Below are positions 1 through 6,448 of a stretch of DNA of 11,043 nucleotides, in pieces; positions within the stretch are counted from its first letter, which is position 1; every line of letters starts with the position of its first letter. The notes beneath the pieces are model-generated. The model was not told the DNA's origin. It did no database searches and worked only from the letters and a program-made list of their open reading frames with translations. The translations under genes and the position numbers were made by a program. The stretch is taken from assembly GCA_904398645.1 (NCBI GenBank), contig CAJFPH010000135.1, forward strand, positions 1 to 11,043. The letters are read 5' to 3'. Origin of the DNA: Allobutyricicoccus pentlandensis. GTDB lineage: Bacteria; Bacillota; Clostridia; Oscillospirales; QAMX01.

Positions 1-279
1 TTCATTGCGCGACTCAAATTCGGCAATCTTCGCCTCCAGATCGTTGGTATATTCCGTCAGGATCAGGTTCATAGAGGTTTCCATCTCCTGTGCTTTGAGA
101 TCGATTGCCGCGTTTACTTTTTCAATCGTTTCAGGAGCCAGAACATCTGTCAAATAACTAAGGGCGACCAGGGGATCGTCCCGCTCAGTCGTTTCCGCAG
201 CCACTGCCATATAGCTTGCAAGCAGTAACAGAACCAGTAGTACGGCGCTTGTGCCGGCTATCCATTTCCTTTTCACCAT
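1..279 (-). CDS. Secreted coiled-coil protein of unknown function, 5' part only
   Basis: Partial gene: 93 codons are read with no stop before the window edge. The ATG at 277-279 follows a strong GGGAGG site with about 7 nt spacing. The first ~27 residues form a classical signal peptide: basic MVKRKW, a Leu/Val-rich core, then AVAAE as a likely signal peptidase I site. The mature part begins with acidic residues and a DDPLVALSYL motif, which I recall from other clostridial secreted proteins. It continues as a charged, helix-forming stretch rich in Glu/Lys/Asn with heptad-like spacing (about residues 50-93), so a coiled coil is likely. It starts 42 nt after the mazF stop with no terminator between, so co-transcription with mazF is probable. 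I do not recognise a named family, and the missing C-terminus could carry the defining domain. Confidence 0.75.
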   Translation of the reverse strand, partial: MVKRKWIAGTSAVLLVLLLLASYMAVAAETTERDDPLVALSYLTDVLAPETIEKVNAAIDLKAQEMETSMNLILTEYTNDLEAKIAEFESRNE

Positions 280-321
280 AGAAAAACCTCCCTTGTAAAG
301 CAGGCGGCTTCCTACCACCTG

Positions 322-684
322 TTATTGAACGTCCTCGCCGAGACCGAAACTAACCGCGATGGCTTCATCCACACGGCTCATCACGCCCTCGTCCAACTTG
401 CCCATTCGTTCGAGCAGCCGCTTTTTGTCAATGGTACGTATCTGTTCCAAAAGTATCACGCTATCCTTTGTCAGACCAAAGGAACGCGCAGACAACTCAA
501 TATGCGTTGGCAGACGCGCTTTGTTAATCTGCGACGTAATTGCAGCAGCAATTACCGTGGGGCTATGCTTGTTACCAACATCATTTTGAACGATAAGTAC
601 CGGTCTTATGCCGCCCTGCTCACTACCTACAACGGGACTTAGGTCGGCAAAGTAGATATCTCCTCGTTTGACATTTGTGTCCAC
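322..684 (-). CDS. mazF: MazF/PemK-family mRNA endoribonuclease (EndoA/NdoA type)
   Basis: Sequence-specific endoribonuclease toxin that cleaves single-stranded mRNA as a dimer. I chose the GTG at 682-684, giving 120 residues. A GGAG site lies 10 nt upstream, and the protein then begins VDTNVKRGDIY, matching B. subtilis EndoA (116 aa) with two extra residues. Longer in-frame GTG starts exist (to 771) but would add residues the family lacks. The hallmark DLSPVVGSEQGG is at residues 14-25, followed by RP. Arg27 and Thr50 (in AAITSQ) correspond by alignment from memory to the EndoA active-site Arg25 and Thr48. The conserved DSVILLEQIRTID block is also present. Residues look intact, so the enzyme should be active. 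It follows alr by 177 nt, and no antitoxin reading frame is visible in that gap. The secreted coiled-coil gene follows 42 nt downstream. Confidence 0.93.
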   Translation of the reverse strand: MDTNVKRGDIYFADLSPVVGSEQGGIRPVLIVQNDVGNKHSPTVIAAAITSQINKARLPTHIELSARSFGLTKDSVILLEQIRTIDKKRLLERMGKLDEGVMSRVDEAIAVSFGLGEDVQ

Positions 685-794
685 TGAATTCACGCTCCGT
701 CGGAATAGTATACGGTTTATCACCGCACCGACTGTATTTTTCCCCAAAAGCCCGGAGGATATAATATACACGGAAAAAAATTACCGTGTGTATC

Positions 795-821
795 AAAAGG
801 GGACTCCGGAATTTACCGGAG
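795..821 (-). terminator. Weak terminator or leader hairpin between alr and mazF
   Basis: Perfect 6-bp GC-rich stem (CTCCGG / CCGGAG, loop of six A/T-rich bases, 804-821). On the minus strand it is followed by TCCCC and then four T. The U run is short and displaced by five bases, so it may only partly terminate transcription leaving alr, or it may shape the mazF leader. Being at the alr 3' end, it could lower mazF expression relative to alr. Confidence 0.35.
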
Positions 822-861
822 CGTTATCAGTATATGCCAAAGAAGGCTCCGCCGCCAACGC

Positions 862-2019
862 CTATATGTAACTGAGGCGCGCGACGCTTCTACCAGCACG
901 CGTATAAAGACGCAAAACGCGTTTCGATATGCCCGTCACAACCTCATAATTGATGGTACCGGCGATTTTTGCCAAATCTTCAGGCGTCGTATACGGAGCG
1001 GCTCCAAATACGACAGCCTCGTCGCCCTCCCGTACGTCTGGAATATCCGTCACATCCAGCATACAGATGTCCATACAGATTCGTCCGATTACAGGAGCTG
1101 GTTTTCCGCGCACAGTCATGGCAGCGCCTGAATAGGCCCGCAGATAACCGTCGCCATAGCCAACCGGAACCGTGGCTACGCGTGTCTCACGCGAAGCTGT
1201 GAATGTCATACCATAGCTGACCGAAGCGCCCGCCGGAATGGTTTTTACCTGCGTAATCGGCGTCTTCATCGTCATGGCCGGAATGAGTCCTCCTTCGGCA
1301 GAACCGGGAGCAGGTTCCAAACCATAAAGCGCCAGGCCGACGCGAACCATATCAAAATGCGTACAACCGTATTTTAACACGGCGGCACTGTTAGCGCAAT
1401 GTTTTAATAAATTTTTTACACCTTTTTTCTCAATTCCGTCCAGCACCGCAATAAAATTGGATAATTGTGTCATGGTTGGCGTTTCGTCATCCTCGTCGGA
1501 ACATGCAAAATGTGTAAAAATCCCCTCTACATTCAGGCCTTCCATAGAACAGATATCCAGCACTTCGCATACGGCGTCCGGGACACGTCCGTGACAGACA
1601 ATCCCATATCGGGACATGCCTGTATCAAGCTTGATATGCACGCGCAGCGGCTCTCCAAGCAATACCGCAGCTTCGGAGTATTTCCGTGCCGCATCCACGC
1701 TTGGCACACACTGTGTAATATCATAGTCGATCAGACGGTCCGTCATTTCCGCGGGCGTGTAACCAGAAATAAGGATAGGCGTAACAATCCCTGCGTCGCG
1801 CAGGCTGGCAGCTTCAAAGATGCTGGCAACGCCGAAATAATCGACGCCGGCATTTTCCAGACAACGCGCGACTTCTACGGCACCGTGCCCGTATGCGTCG
1901 GCTTTGACCATGGCCATAACCCGGCAGCCCAGGGGCAAGCAGGACCGTACTTTTTTTAGGTTATGTTCCAGCGCGTCCAAATTAATTTCTGCGCGGGTCC
2001 AGTTATCGTATAAAATCAT
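862..2019 (-). CDS. alr: Alanine racemase
   Basis: PLP-dependent cytoplasmic enzyme interconverting L- and D-alanine for peptidoglycan. At 385 residues it is normal family length. An N-terminal TIM-barrel (about 1-240) is followed by the C-terminal beta domain (about 250-375). Lys39 in MVKADAYGHG is the PLP Schiff-base lysine. Tyr269 in SVSYGMTF is the second catalytic base. Lys130 and Arg137 in HIKLDTGMSRYG match the carbamylated Lys and the PLP-contacting Arg of characterised enzymes. The ATG at 2017-2019 has an AGAGGG site about 9 nt upstream. It lies 42 nt downstream of a GerS/YdcC-like lipoprotein gene and 177 nt upstream of mazF. In C. difficile the gerS partner alr2 is a spore-associated racemase, so a sporulation role is possible. 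The ordinary cell-wall role cannot be excluded, and I cannot tell whether a second alr exists elsewhere. Confidence 0.97.
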   Translation of the reverse strand: MILYDNWTRAEINLDALEHNLKKVRSCLPLGCRVMAMVKADAYGHGAVEVARCLENAGVDYFGVASIFEAASLRDAGIVTPILISGYTPAEMTDRLIDYDITQCVPSVDAARKYSEAAVLLGEPLRVHIKLDTGMSRYGIVCHGRVPDAVCEVLDICSMEGLNVEGIFTHFACSDEDDETPTMTQLSNFIAVLDGIEKKGVKNLLKHCANSAAVLKYGCTHFDMVRVGLALYGLEPAPGSAEGGLIPAMTMKTPITQVKTIPAGASVSYGMTFTASRETRVATVPVGYGDGYLRAYSGAAMTVRGKPAPVIGRICMDICMLDVTDIPDVREGDEAVVFGAAPYTTPEDLAKIAGTINYEVVTGISKRVLRLYTRAGRSVARLSYI

Positions 2020-2061
2020 AATGGTTTCCCTCTGTTTAATAGGTCAAACGCTGCAAGCGTA

Positions 2062-2637
2062 TTAAACGTTTATGTGAAAGGTGAGAAACTCACAGGTCAG
2101 GGCAAGGGCGTCACCCTGATAAAATTCTGCATACAGGGGCGTTAAACGTACCGGATCAAACCAAACGCGTTGTGTATACTCATTTGTTCCGCGTTCTTGT
2201 GAATAGGTAACGGCAAGCGCATCTTCGTCCTGATAAGTTTCCATATTAAAATCTTTGACAAGTCCACCGGACCAACCGAAATACAGCTCCGGCAGAACCT
2301 CAATGGGTGAAATTCCGTCTCCAGAAGAGTCTACGACCAGCACTGCATCTTCGTAGTGGAACGTTAGGCCGTTATCCTCCGTTTCTGCCGTAATGCCCGC
2401 GATCTGCTCAGGTTCCGCAACGGTTAAAATACTTTTACCGGCGGCATACTGCCAATCAATCACATATGTTGCCGTTCGCTGCGGCAGTTCCACTGTAATG
2501 GAAACGCGCGAATCAAATTCCCCCGCAGTAGCGTAAAGATCCGTAATATTTGCAAGTAGCTTTTGGTTGTCGCCCGCCGTACAGGCAGAAAAAAAGACTA
2601 TCATCAGTACGCATAGGAAGCAGATGCCGCGTCTCAA
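2062..2637 (-). CDS. GerS/YdcC-like (LolA-fold) sporulation lipoprotein, putative
   Basis: A predicted 191-residue lipoprotein. The TTG at 2635-2637 is the likely start: GGGAGG sits 5 nt upstream, and it yields a short basic N-terminus (RRG), a hydrophobic core and a lipobox-like VFFSAC with Cys19 as the lipidated residue. The frame stays open upstream to 2799, but that part overlaps nnr and lacks signal character. The mature part is mostly beta-type sequence ending in an aromatic-rich WFDP-x-TPLYAEFYQGD pattern, as in LolA-like germination lipoproteins. Known biology: C. difficile GerS is encoded next to alr2 and acts with the amidase CwlD in making cortex muramic-delta-lactam, and B. subtilis ydcC also precedes alr. 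The assignment rests on position plus overall pattern, so the family call is fair and the exact role is inferred. It lies 23 nt after nnr and 42 nt before alr, so it is likely in one operon. Confidence 0.75.
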   Translation of the reverse strand: MRRGICFLCVLMIVFFSACTAGDNQKLLANITDLYATAGEFDSRVSITVELPQRTATYVIDWQYAAGKSILTVAEPEQIAGITAETEDNGLTFHYEDAVLVVDSSGDGISPIEVLPELYFGWSGGLVKDFNMETYQDEDALAVTYSQERGTNEYTQRVWFDPVRLTPLYAEFYQGDALALTCEFLTFHINV

Positions 2638-2660
2638 GTGATCCTCCCGATTTTTCAAAT

Positions 2661-4190
2661 TTAAAAATAGGTTATGGAATTGCGCACATGCAGGCGAGAT
2701 GGGACGGCGCGCAGGATATCGCTTGCCGTCATACCATATTCTCCGATTTTGCATGCACAATCGTCTCCCGCCGCTCCATGCAGCCATGCGGCAGCACATG
2801 CCGCTTCAAAGGGCGGTATTCCCTGCGCGGCAAAGGAAACGACAAGCCCCGCCAAAACATCGCCGCTGCCACCGCTTGCCATACCGGGGTTTCCGGTTGG
2901 ATTGACAGCGCAGCGTCCATCTGGCGCTGCAATGACAGTTCGGTGCCCCTTCAGCAGCACAACGCAACCACTTTGACGGGCTGCATCGGAGGCCGCCAGA
3001 ATGCGCGCGCGGGCGCCATCCGGCGGCATGGCTCCAAAAAGACGCGCAAACTCACCGTCATGCGGCGTAAGCACCGGGGTCTGTTGCATGTGGGACAATA
3101 TATCTATATGACCGGACAGTGCGTTTATGCCGTCTGCATCAAAAACAACGGGGAGGGTAATCATGGAGGCGATATCCTGAACGAGCGCGGCGGTAGATTC
3201 TTCCCTTCCAAGTCCGGGACCGACCAGTACGGCTGTTGCCGCAGAACAGAGTGCCAGGATATCATAAAGAGACGCTTTCCCAAGATAGTGATTGTCAGGC
3301 AGGCAATAAGTCATAGCCTCGGTCAGTTTGACGGCCATGGTACTGTGAATGGTTGCAGGCACTGCCGCCGTCACTTTGCCCGCGCCGGAGACAACAGCAG
3401 CTTGCGCCGCCAGATAAGCCGCGCCGGTATACTGGGCACTTCCGGCTATAATTAGCGCATGGCCAAAATTCCCTTTGTGCGCACGGCGGTCCCGCCTGGG
3501 CAGCACGTCGAGACATTGTTCATCGCACATGGTAAAAGACGGTGTGTACCGCCCGGAGATTTCTTCTGAGATACCGATGTCAGCAACAATGACACGGCCA
3601 CAGTTGGCCGCCGCCGGGAGAAGCAGGCAGGAGGGCTTCGGAAAGGAGAAGGTGACAGTCGCGTCAACTACGACGGCACCATCGCACATGCCGCCGTAAT
3701 CAGAGTAAATTCCCGAGGGTAAGTCCGCGGCCAGGCGGAATCCGGAAAACCGGTTGATCAGCTTTGCGGCCTCTCCGCAATCACCGGTAAGCTTACCCCG
3801 GAAACCGGTACCATACATGGCGTCGACAACGGCGTCGGCGCCTTTCAGGCAGTCGGGATAAAAATCGCGCACTTCACCGTCCGATTCCACAAAACGCGCA
3901 TACATGGCGCTGCAATCGGCAGTCATGCGCGAACGGTCGCCTACCATAATGGCAACTGCCTCGCCGCCGCCCGTCAGAATCAGGGAGGCGAGTGCGAAAC
4001 CGTCACCGCCATTATTACCTGCGCCGCAAAAAATAATTACACGCCGGCCCCGAATGCCCTGCAATGCCTGGCTCAATGTGCCGTAAAGCGCCTGTGCGGC
4101 GGCTTCCATCAAAGTCAGGCTGGGTACGCCGCTTTCAATGGCAACCCGATCCATATCCCGCACATCGGCGGAAGAATATACGTTTATCAT
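2661..4190 (-). CDS. nnr: Bifunctional NAD(P)HX epimerase / ADP-dependent NAD(P)HX dehydratase
   Basis: Cytoplasmic metabolite-repair enzyme that restores NADH/NADPH from their hydrated forms. One domain interconverts R and S hydrates; the other dehydrates the S form using ADP. The 509-residue fused form (YjeF type) is full length. The N-terminal epimerase domain (about 1-210) shows GAGNNGGDG at 56-64 and Asp123 in VVDAMYGTG. The ribokinase-like dehydratase domain (about 235-500) shows HKGNFGHALIIAG (238-250), LTPHDGEF (374-381) and NPGMASGGSGDVLAG (434-448), with Asp444 as the expected catalytic residue. The usual MENA motif near residue 29 reads MEAA, a small departure whose effect is unknown. 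The ATG at 4188-4190 has AAAGGA about 7 nt upstream. It is first in the apparent unit with the lipoprotein and alr. In many Firmicutes acpS precedes it; here a terminator and a membrane-protein gene do. Confidence 0.95.
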   Translation of the reverse strand: MINVYSSADVRDMDRVAIESGVPSLTLMEAAAQALYGTLSQALQGIRGRRVIIFCGAGNNGGDGFALASLILTGGGEAVAIMVGDRSRMTADCSAMYARFVESDGEVRDFYPDCLKGADAVVDAMYGTGFRGKLTGDCGEAAKLINRFSGFRLAADLPSGIYSDYGGMCDGAVVVDATVTFSFPKPSCLLLPAAANCGRVIVADIGISEEISGRYTPSFTMCDEQCLDVLPRRDRRAHKGNFGHALIIAGSAQYTGAAYLAAQAAVVSGAGKVTAAVPATIHSTMAVKLTEAMTYCLPDNHYLGKASLYDILALCSAATAVLVGPGLGREESTAALVQDIASMITLPVVFDADGINALSGHIDILSHMQQTPVLTPHDGEFARLFGAMPPDGARARILAASDAARQSGCVVLLKGHRTVIAAPDGRCAVNPTGNPGMASGGSGDVLAGLVVSFAAQGIPPFEAACAAAWLHGAAGDDCACKIGEYGMTASDILRAVPSRLHVRNSITYF

Positions 4191-4235
4191 AAAGGAATCC
4201 TTTCAGCACAAATGAAATTCCCGGAAACCGGTTCT

Positions 4236-4260
4236 GAAAAAAGAAGCCCAGAAACCGGGC
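4236..4260 (-). terminator. Rho-independent terminator after the 4316-4873 gene
   Basis: On the minus strand a 6-bp stem (GCCCGG / CTGGGC, one G-U pair, TTT loop, 4246-4260) is followed by TTCTTTTTT. It sits 56 nt past the stop of the membrane-protein gene and 46 nt before the nnr start, so it separates the two transcription units. Confidence 0.75.
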
Positions 4261-4263
4261 GTC

Positions 4264-4291
4264 ATTAAAATATATTTTACACAGATGCCAA
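4264..4291 (-). promoter_or_regulatory. Candidate sigma-A promoter for nnr-lipoprotein-alr
   Basis: Minus-strand TTGGCA (4286-4291) and TTTAAT (4264-4269), each 5/6 to consensus, are separated by 16 nt. The predicted start, near 4257, would fall inside the terminator hairpin of the preceding gene, so that transcript would lack the full hairpin. The spacing is slightly short and the region is AT-rich, so a chance match is possible. Confidence 0.35.
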
Positions 4292-4315
4292 TGTGTTTTT
4301 TGTCAGGTCCGGGGA

Positions 4316-4873
4316 TTAATCCTCCTCGTCTTCGTCTTCAACCGGCGGCACATATCGCACAGCCATTTGACGGGGGAGATATTCCGAAAAAATTTTCAAC
4401 ATTTTAGGCGTTGGCTCGAAGAGAATACGCGCCCTGCCTGCGTCACGCATGTTCGCAATGATAAACCATGCCTCGGCGTCCGGACTTGACCGAGCGTCAA
4501 TTGTTTTTGCAAATTCTCCCTGTTCATAGGCGGCGCGATGCTCATCATCATAAGGCGCGATCAGCTCGTACGCGCTCGTTTTCACGTTAATGACGCGCTT
4601 CCGCCCGCGGCGCGCAATAATGCGGTCAATATCCAGCTCGCCGTTTGTAACGATATATTCGTATTCGATATTAAACATCAGGTAGGCGCGATAACCAACC
4701 CAGGCGATCAGTGCAACACAGGCGGGCATAATAAAGATCAGGCCATAGATTTGCGTCAACATCACGGCAAGATACATCAAAACAGCGCTGGCCAGGATAA
4801 TAAGCAGTTTTATGAGAGAAGTTTTGACATCTGCTTTACGCTTTACAATATATTCCGCATACATGTCCAACAT
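4316..4873 (-). CDS. Two-helix membrane protein with cytoplasmic domain, DUF6106-like
   Basis: A 185-residue protein of unknown function. I chose the ATG at 4871-4873: the AGAGGTG ribosome site is 9 nt upstream, whereas the alternative GTG at 4883-4885 overlaps that site. The first ~16 residues (MLDMYAEYIVKRKADV) are polar and basic. Two hydrophobic segments follow (about residues 19-40 and 44-66), then a soluble domain beginning EYEYIVTNGELDIDRI and IARRGRKRVINV, and a very acidic tail (PPVEDEDEED). The EYEY-TNGELDIDKI-type motif resembles, from memory, the clostridial family DUF6106; the soluble part could have a PH-like beta fold, which I cannot verify. No signal peptide or catalytic motif is evident. 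It is a single-gene unit with its own consensus promoter (4911-4939) and terminator (4236-4260), pointing to steady expression in growing cells. Confidence 0.88.
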   Translation of the reverse strand: MLDMYAEYIVKRKADVKTSLIKLLIILASAVLMYLAVMLTQIYGLIFIMPACVALIAWVGYRAYLMFNIEYEYIVTNGELDIDRIIARRGRKRVINVKTSAYELIAPYDDEHRAAYEQGEFAKTIDARSSPDAEAWFIIANMRDAGRARILFEPTPKMLKIFSEYLPRQMAVRYVPPVEDEDEED

Positions 4874-4910
4874 GTGCTGTTTCACCTCTTTGGCAAAATC
4901 AAGATATATT

Positions 4911-4939
4911 ATTATAGCAAATTACAAATGCAGTGTCAA
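4911..4939 (-). promoter_or_regulatory. Perfect-consensus sigma-A promoter
   Basis: On the minus strand TTGACA (4934-4939) and TATAAT (4911-4916) are both exact consensus with a 17-nt spacer. The predicted start is near 4904, about 30 nt before the ATG of the membrane-protein gene. It lies just downstream of the prfB terminator. Confidence 0.9.
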
Positions 4940-4973
4940 TTTGAAAAGCCGGAATTATGTAAATCTTTCCGAA

Positions 4974-5008
4974 ACAAAAAGCTTGCCGGGCCTGGGGCCC
5001 GGCAAGCT
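4974..5008 (-). terminator. Strong Rho-independent terminator of prfB
   Basis: A perfect 13-bp inverted repeat (AGCTTGCCGGGCC at 4980-4992 and its complement at 4996-5008, three-base loop) is followed on the minus strand by TTTTTGTTT. It lies about 60 nt past the prfB stop. Five A on the far side are absent, so it acts for the minus strand only. Confidence 0.93.
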
Positions 5009-5067
5009 GAACCGCGATTTTTATAAAGAAACGTTTCCGAGGAAGACGCCTATTTGTTACTGCGGCG

Positions 5068-6189
5068 TTAAGCATTTGCCCCATTTTTAATGGCGTTCAT
5101 TTTGAGGTATGCGGAAATGAACCCATCGATATCACCATCCATCACAGCGTTTATGTTGCCATTTTCAAAGCCGGTGCGATGATCTTTTACAAGCGTATAT
5201 GGCATAAAGACATAAGAACGGATCTGGCTGCCCCATTCAATCTTTTTCTGTTCTCCTTTAATGTCCTCAATCTTATCATAGTGTTCGCGCTCTTTGATCT
5301 CCATGAGCTTGGACATCAGCATGCGCATGGCTACCTGACGGTTTTGCACCTGGCTGCGTTCGTTTTGGCAGCTTACAACGATACCGGTCGGAATATGAGT
5401 AATACGAACTGCAGATTCGGTCTTATTGACATGCTGGCCGCCGGCTCCGGAAGAGCGGTAGGTATCCACCTTTAGGTCTTCCTCACGAATATCGATATTC
5501 ATATCGTCCCCCAGTTCCGGCATGACTTCGACGGCGGCAAAAGAAGTATGACGGCGTCCGGATGCGTCAAAAGGAGAAACGCGAACAAGACGGTGCACGC
5601 CCATCTCGGATTTTAGGAAACCGAATGCGTTCTCGCCCTCAATCAGGATGTCCGCGCTTTTAATGCCGGCTTCTTCTCCGTCGAGATAGTTGAGAATCTT
5701 ATACTTATAGCCATGACGTTCCGCCCAGCGGGTATACATCCGGTAGAGCATAGACGCCCAATCCTGTGCCTCGGTTCCCCCCGCGCCTGCGTGAAAACTC
5801 ATAATGGCGTTGTTGCGGTCATATTCGCCGGAAAGTAACGTTTGCATGCGCACTTCCTCCAGGTGCGCCGCGAGCGACGTCATACCCGTCGTAACTTCAT
5901 CGGAAAAGCTTTCGTCGTTTTCTTCAAGCGCCATCTCGCACATCAGCTCAAGTTCTTCTGCTTCATGGCACAGGGAGTCATATATTGCGCGGCGGTCTTT
6001 CAGCTGTTTAATTCGCTGGAGCACTTTCTGCGAATGTTCCAAATCGCTCCAGAAATCCGGCTCGGCGGCTTCGGCTTCCAGACGTTCAATTTCGCTCGCG
6101 CCGGTCTCAAGATCAAGTGCCGCGCCGATTTCTTCTATTTCAGGACGCATTGCGTGCAATTGTTGCTTTATTTCTTCAAATTGTAACAC
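5068..6189 (-). CDS. prfB: Peptide chain release factor 2, without programmed frameshift
   Basis: RF2 recognises UAA and UGA stop codons and triggers peptide release. Its 373 residues cover the N-terminal helical domain (about 1-110), the stop-codon recognition domain with the SPF tripeptide at 205-207 (class RF2; RF1 would have PxT), and the catalytic loop GGQ at 250-252 within SSGAGGQHVNKTES. The GTG at 6187-6189 is chosen because GGAGGG lies about 6 nt upstream. In most bacteria prfB needs a +1 shift at CTT-TGA-C near codon 25. Here codons 25-26 read CTT GAT (Leu-Asp) in the normal frame, and no Shine-Dalgarno-like stimulator precedes them, so autoregulation by frameshifting is absent. The stop is TAA. 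It has its own promoter (6219-6247) and terminator (4974-5008). The common secA neighbour is not upstream; divergent ridA is. Confidence 0.98.
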   Translation of the reverse strand: MLQFEEIKQQLHAMRPEIEEIGAALDLETGASEIERLEAEAAEPDFWSDLEHSQKVLQRIKQLKDRRAIYDSLCHEAEELELMCEMALEENDESFSDEVTTGMTSLAAHLEEVRMQTLLSGEYDRNNAIMSFHAGAGGTEAQDWASMLYRMYTRWAERHGYKYKILNYLDGEEAGIKSADILIEGENAFGFLKSEMGVHRLVRVSPFDASGRRHTSFAAVEVMPELGDDMNIDIREEDLKVDTYRSSGAGGQHVNKTESAVRITHIPTGIVVSCQNERSQVQNRQVAMRMLMSKLMEIKEREHYDKIEDIKGEQKKIEWGSQIRSYVFMPYTLVKDHRTGFENGNINAVMDGDIDGFISAYLKMNAIKNGANA

Positions 6190-6218
6190 GGATAACCCTC
6201 CGAAAAGATAGATAATTC

Positions 6219-6247
6219 ATTTTATCATTGTTTTTACCACTTTGCAA
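6219..6247 (-). promoter_or_regulatory. Sigma-A promoter of prfB
   Basis: On the minus strand TTGCAA (6242-6247), a 17-nt spacer, then TAAAAT (6219-6224) preceded by TGA, giving an extended -10. The predicted start is near 6212, leaving a short ~22-nt leader that carries the GGAGGG site and no visible regulatory structure. Confidence 0.8.
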
Positions 6248-6360
6248 GGGGATGAAACGTAGTTGCCGGACAAAACTGTAGAGGATTTATTTTTTACGGA
6301 CAAGGCGAAGCAGGCGGCGTGGTTTTTCGGATCTGCCGCATCTGTATAGCTGGGGAATTC

Positions 6361-6389
6361 TTTACAAAAAAATACGGACATGTTATGAT
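6361..6389 (+). promoter_or_regulatory. Sigma-A promoter of ridA
   Basis: TTTACA (6361-6366) and TATGAT (6384-6389), each 5/6 to consensus, with a 17-nt spacer. The predicted start is near 6396, about 53 nt before the ridA ATG. It is divergent from the prfB promoter, with roughly 110 bp between the two -35 elements. Confidence 0.72.
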
Positions 6390-6448
6390 AATCGGGTAAT
6401 GCACAGACTTTTTGCCGAGTGCTGAAAAATAAGGAGAGGCGTGATATT

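Noticed and set aside
761..796. AT-rich minus-strand stretch with TTGATA and TATTAT upstream of mazF.
   Set aside because: The spacing is 24 nt, so it is not a credible sigma-A promoter, although some mazF-specific initiation cannot be excluded.
829..858. TTGGCG-18-TATACT promoter-like pair on the minus strand just after alr, possibly for mazF.
   Set aside because: The -35 match is 4/6, and the predicted start falls into the 804-821 hairpin. The evidence is too weak to list as a feature.
2661..2799. Upstream extension of the lipoprotein frame (to 2799), overlapping nnr.
   Set aside because: The extension is Arg/Cys-rich, lacks signal character and would bury the lipobox. The TTG at 2637 has an excellent ribosome site.
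2550..3455. 301-codon plus-strand open frame antisense to nnr.
   Set aside because: It lies opposite a gene with complete nnr motifs, has no ribosome site, and has skewed Arg/Gly/His/Cys composition.
3785..3796. 12-bp perfect palindrome GGTAAGCTTACC, and recurrent CCGGAAACCGG at 3798-3808 and 4221-4231.
   Set aside because: The palindrome and one copy lie inside the well-conserved nnr coding sequence. Two short copies in a CCGG-rich area are compatible with chance, and no spacing pattern emerges.
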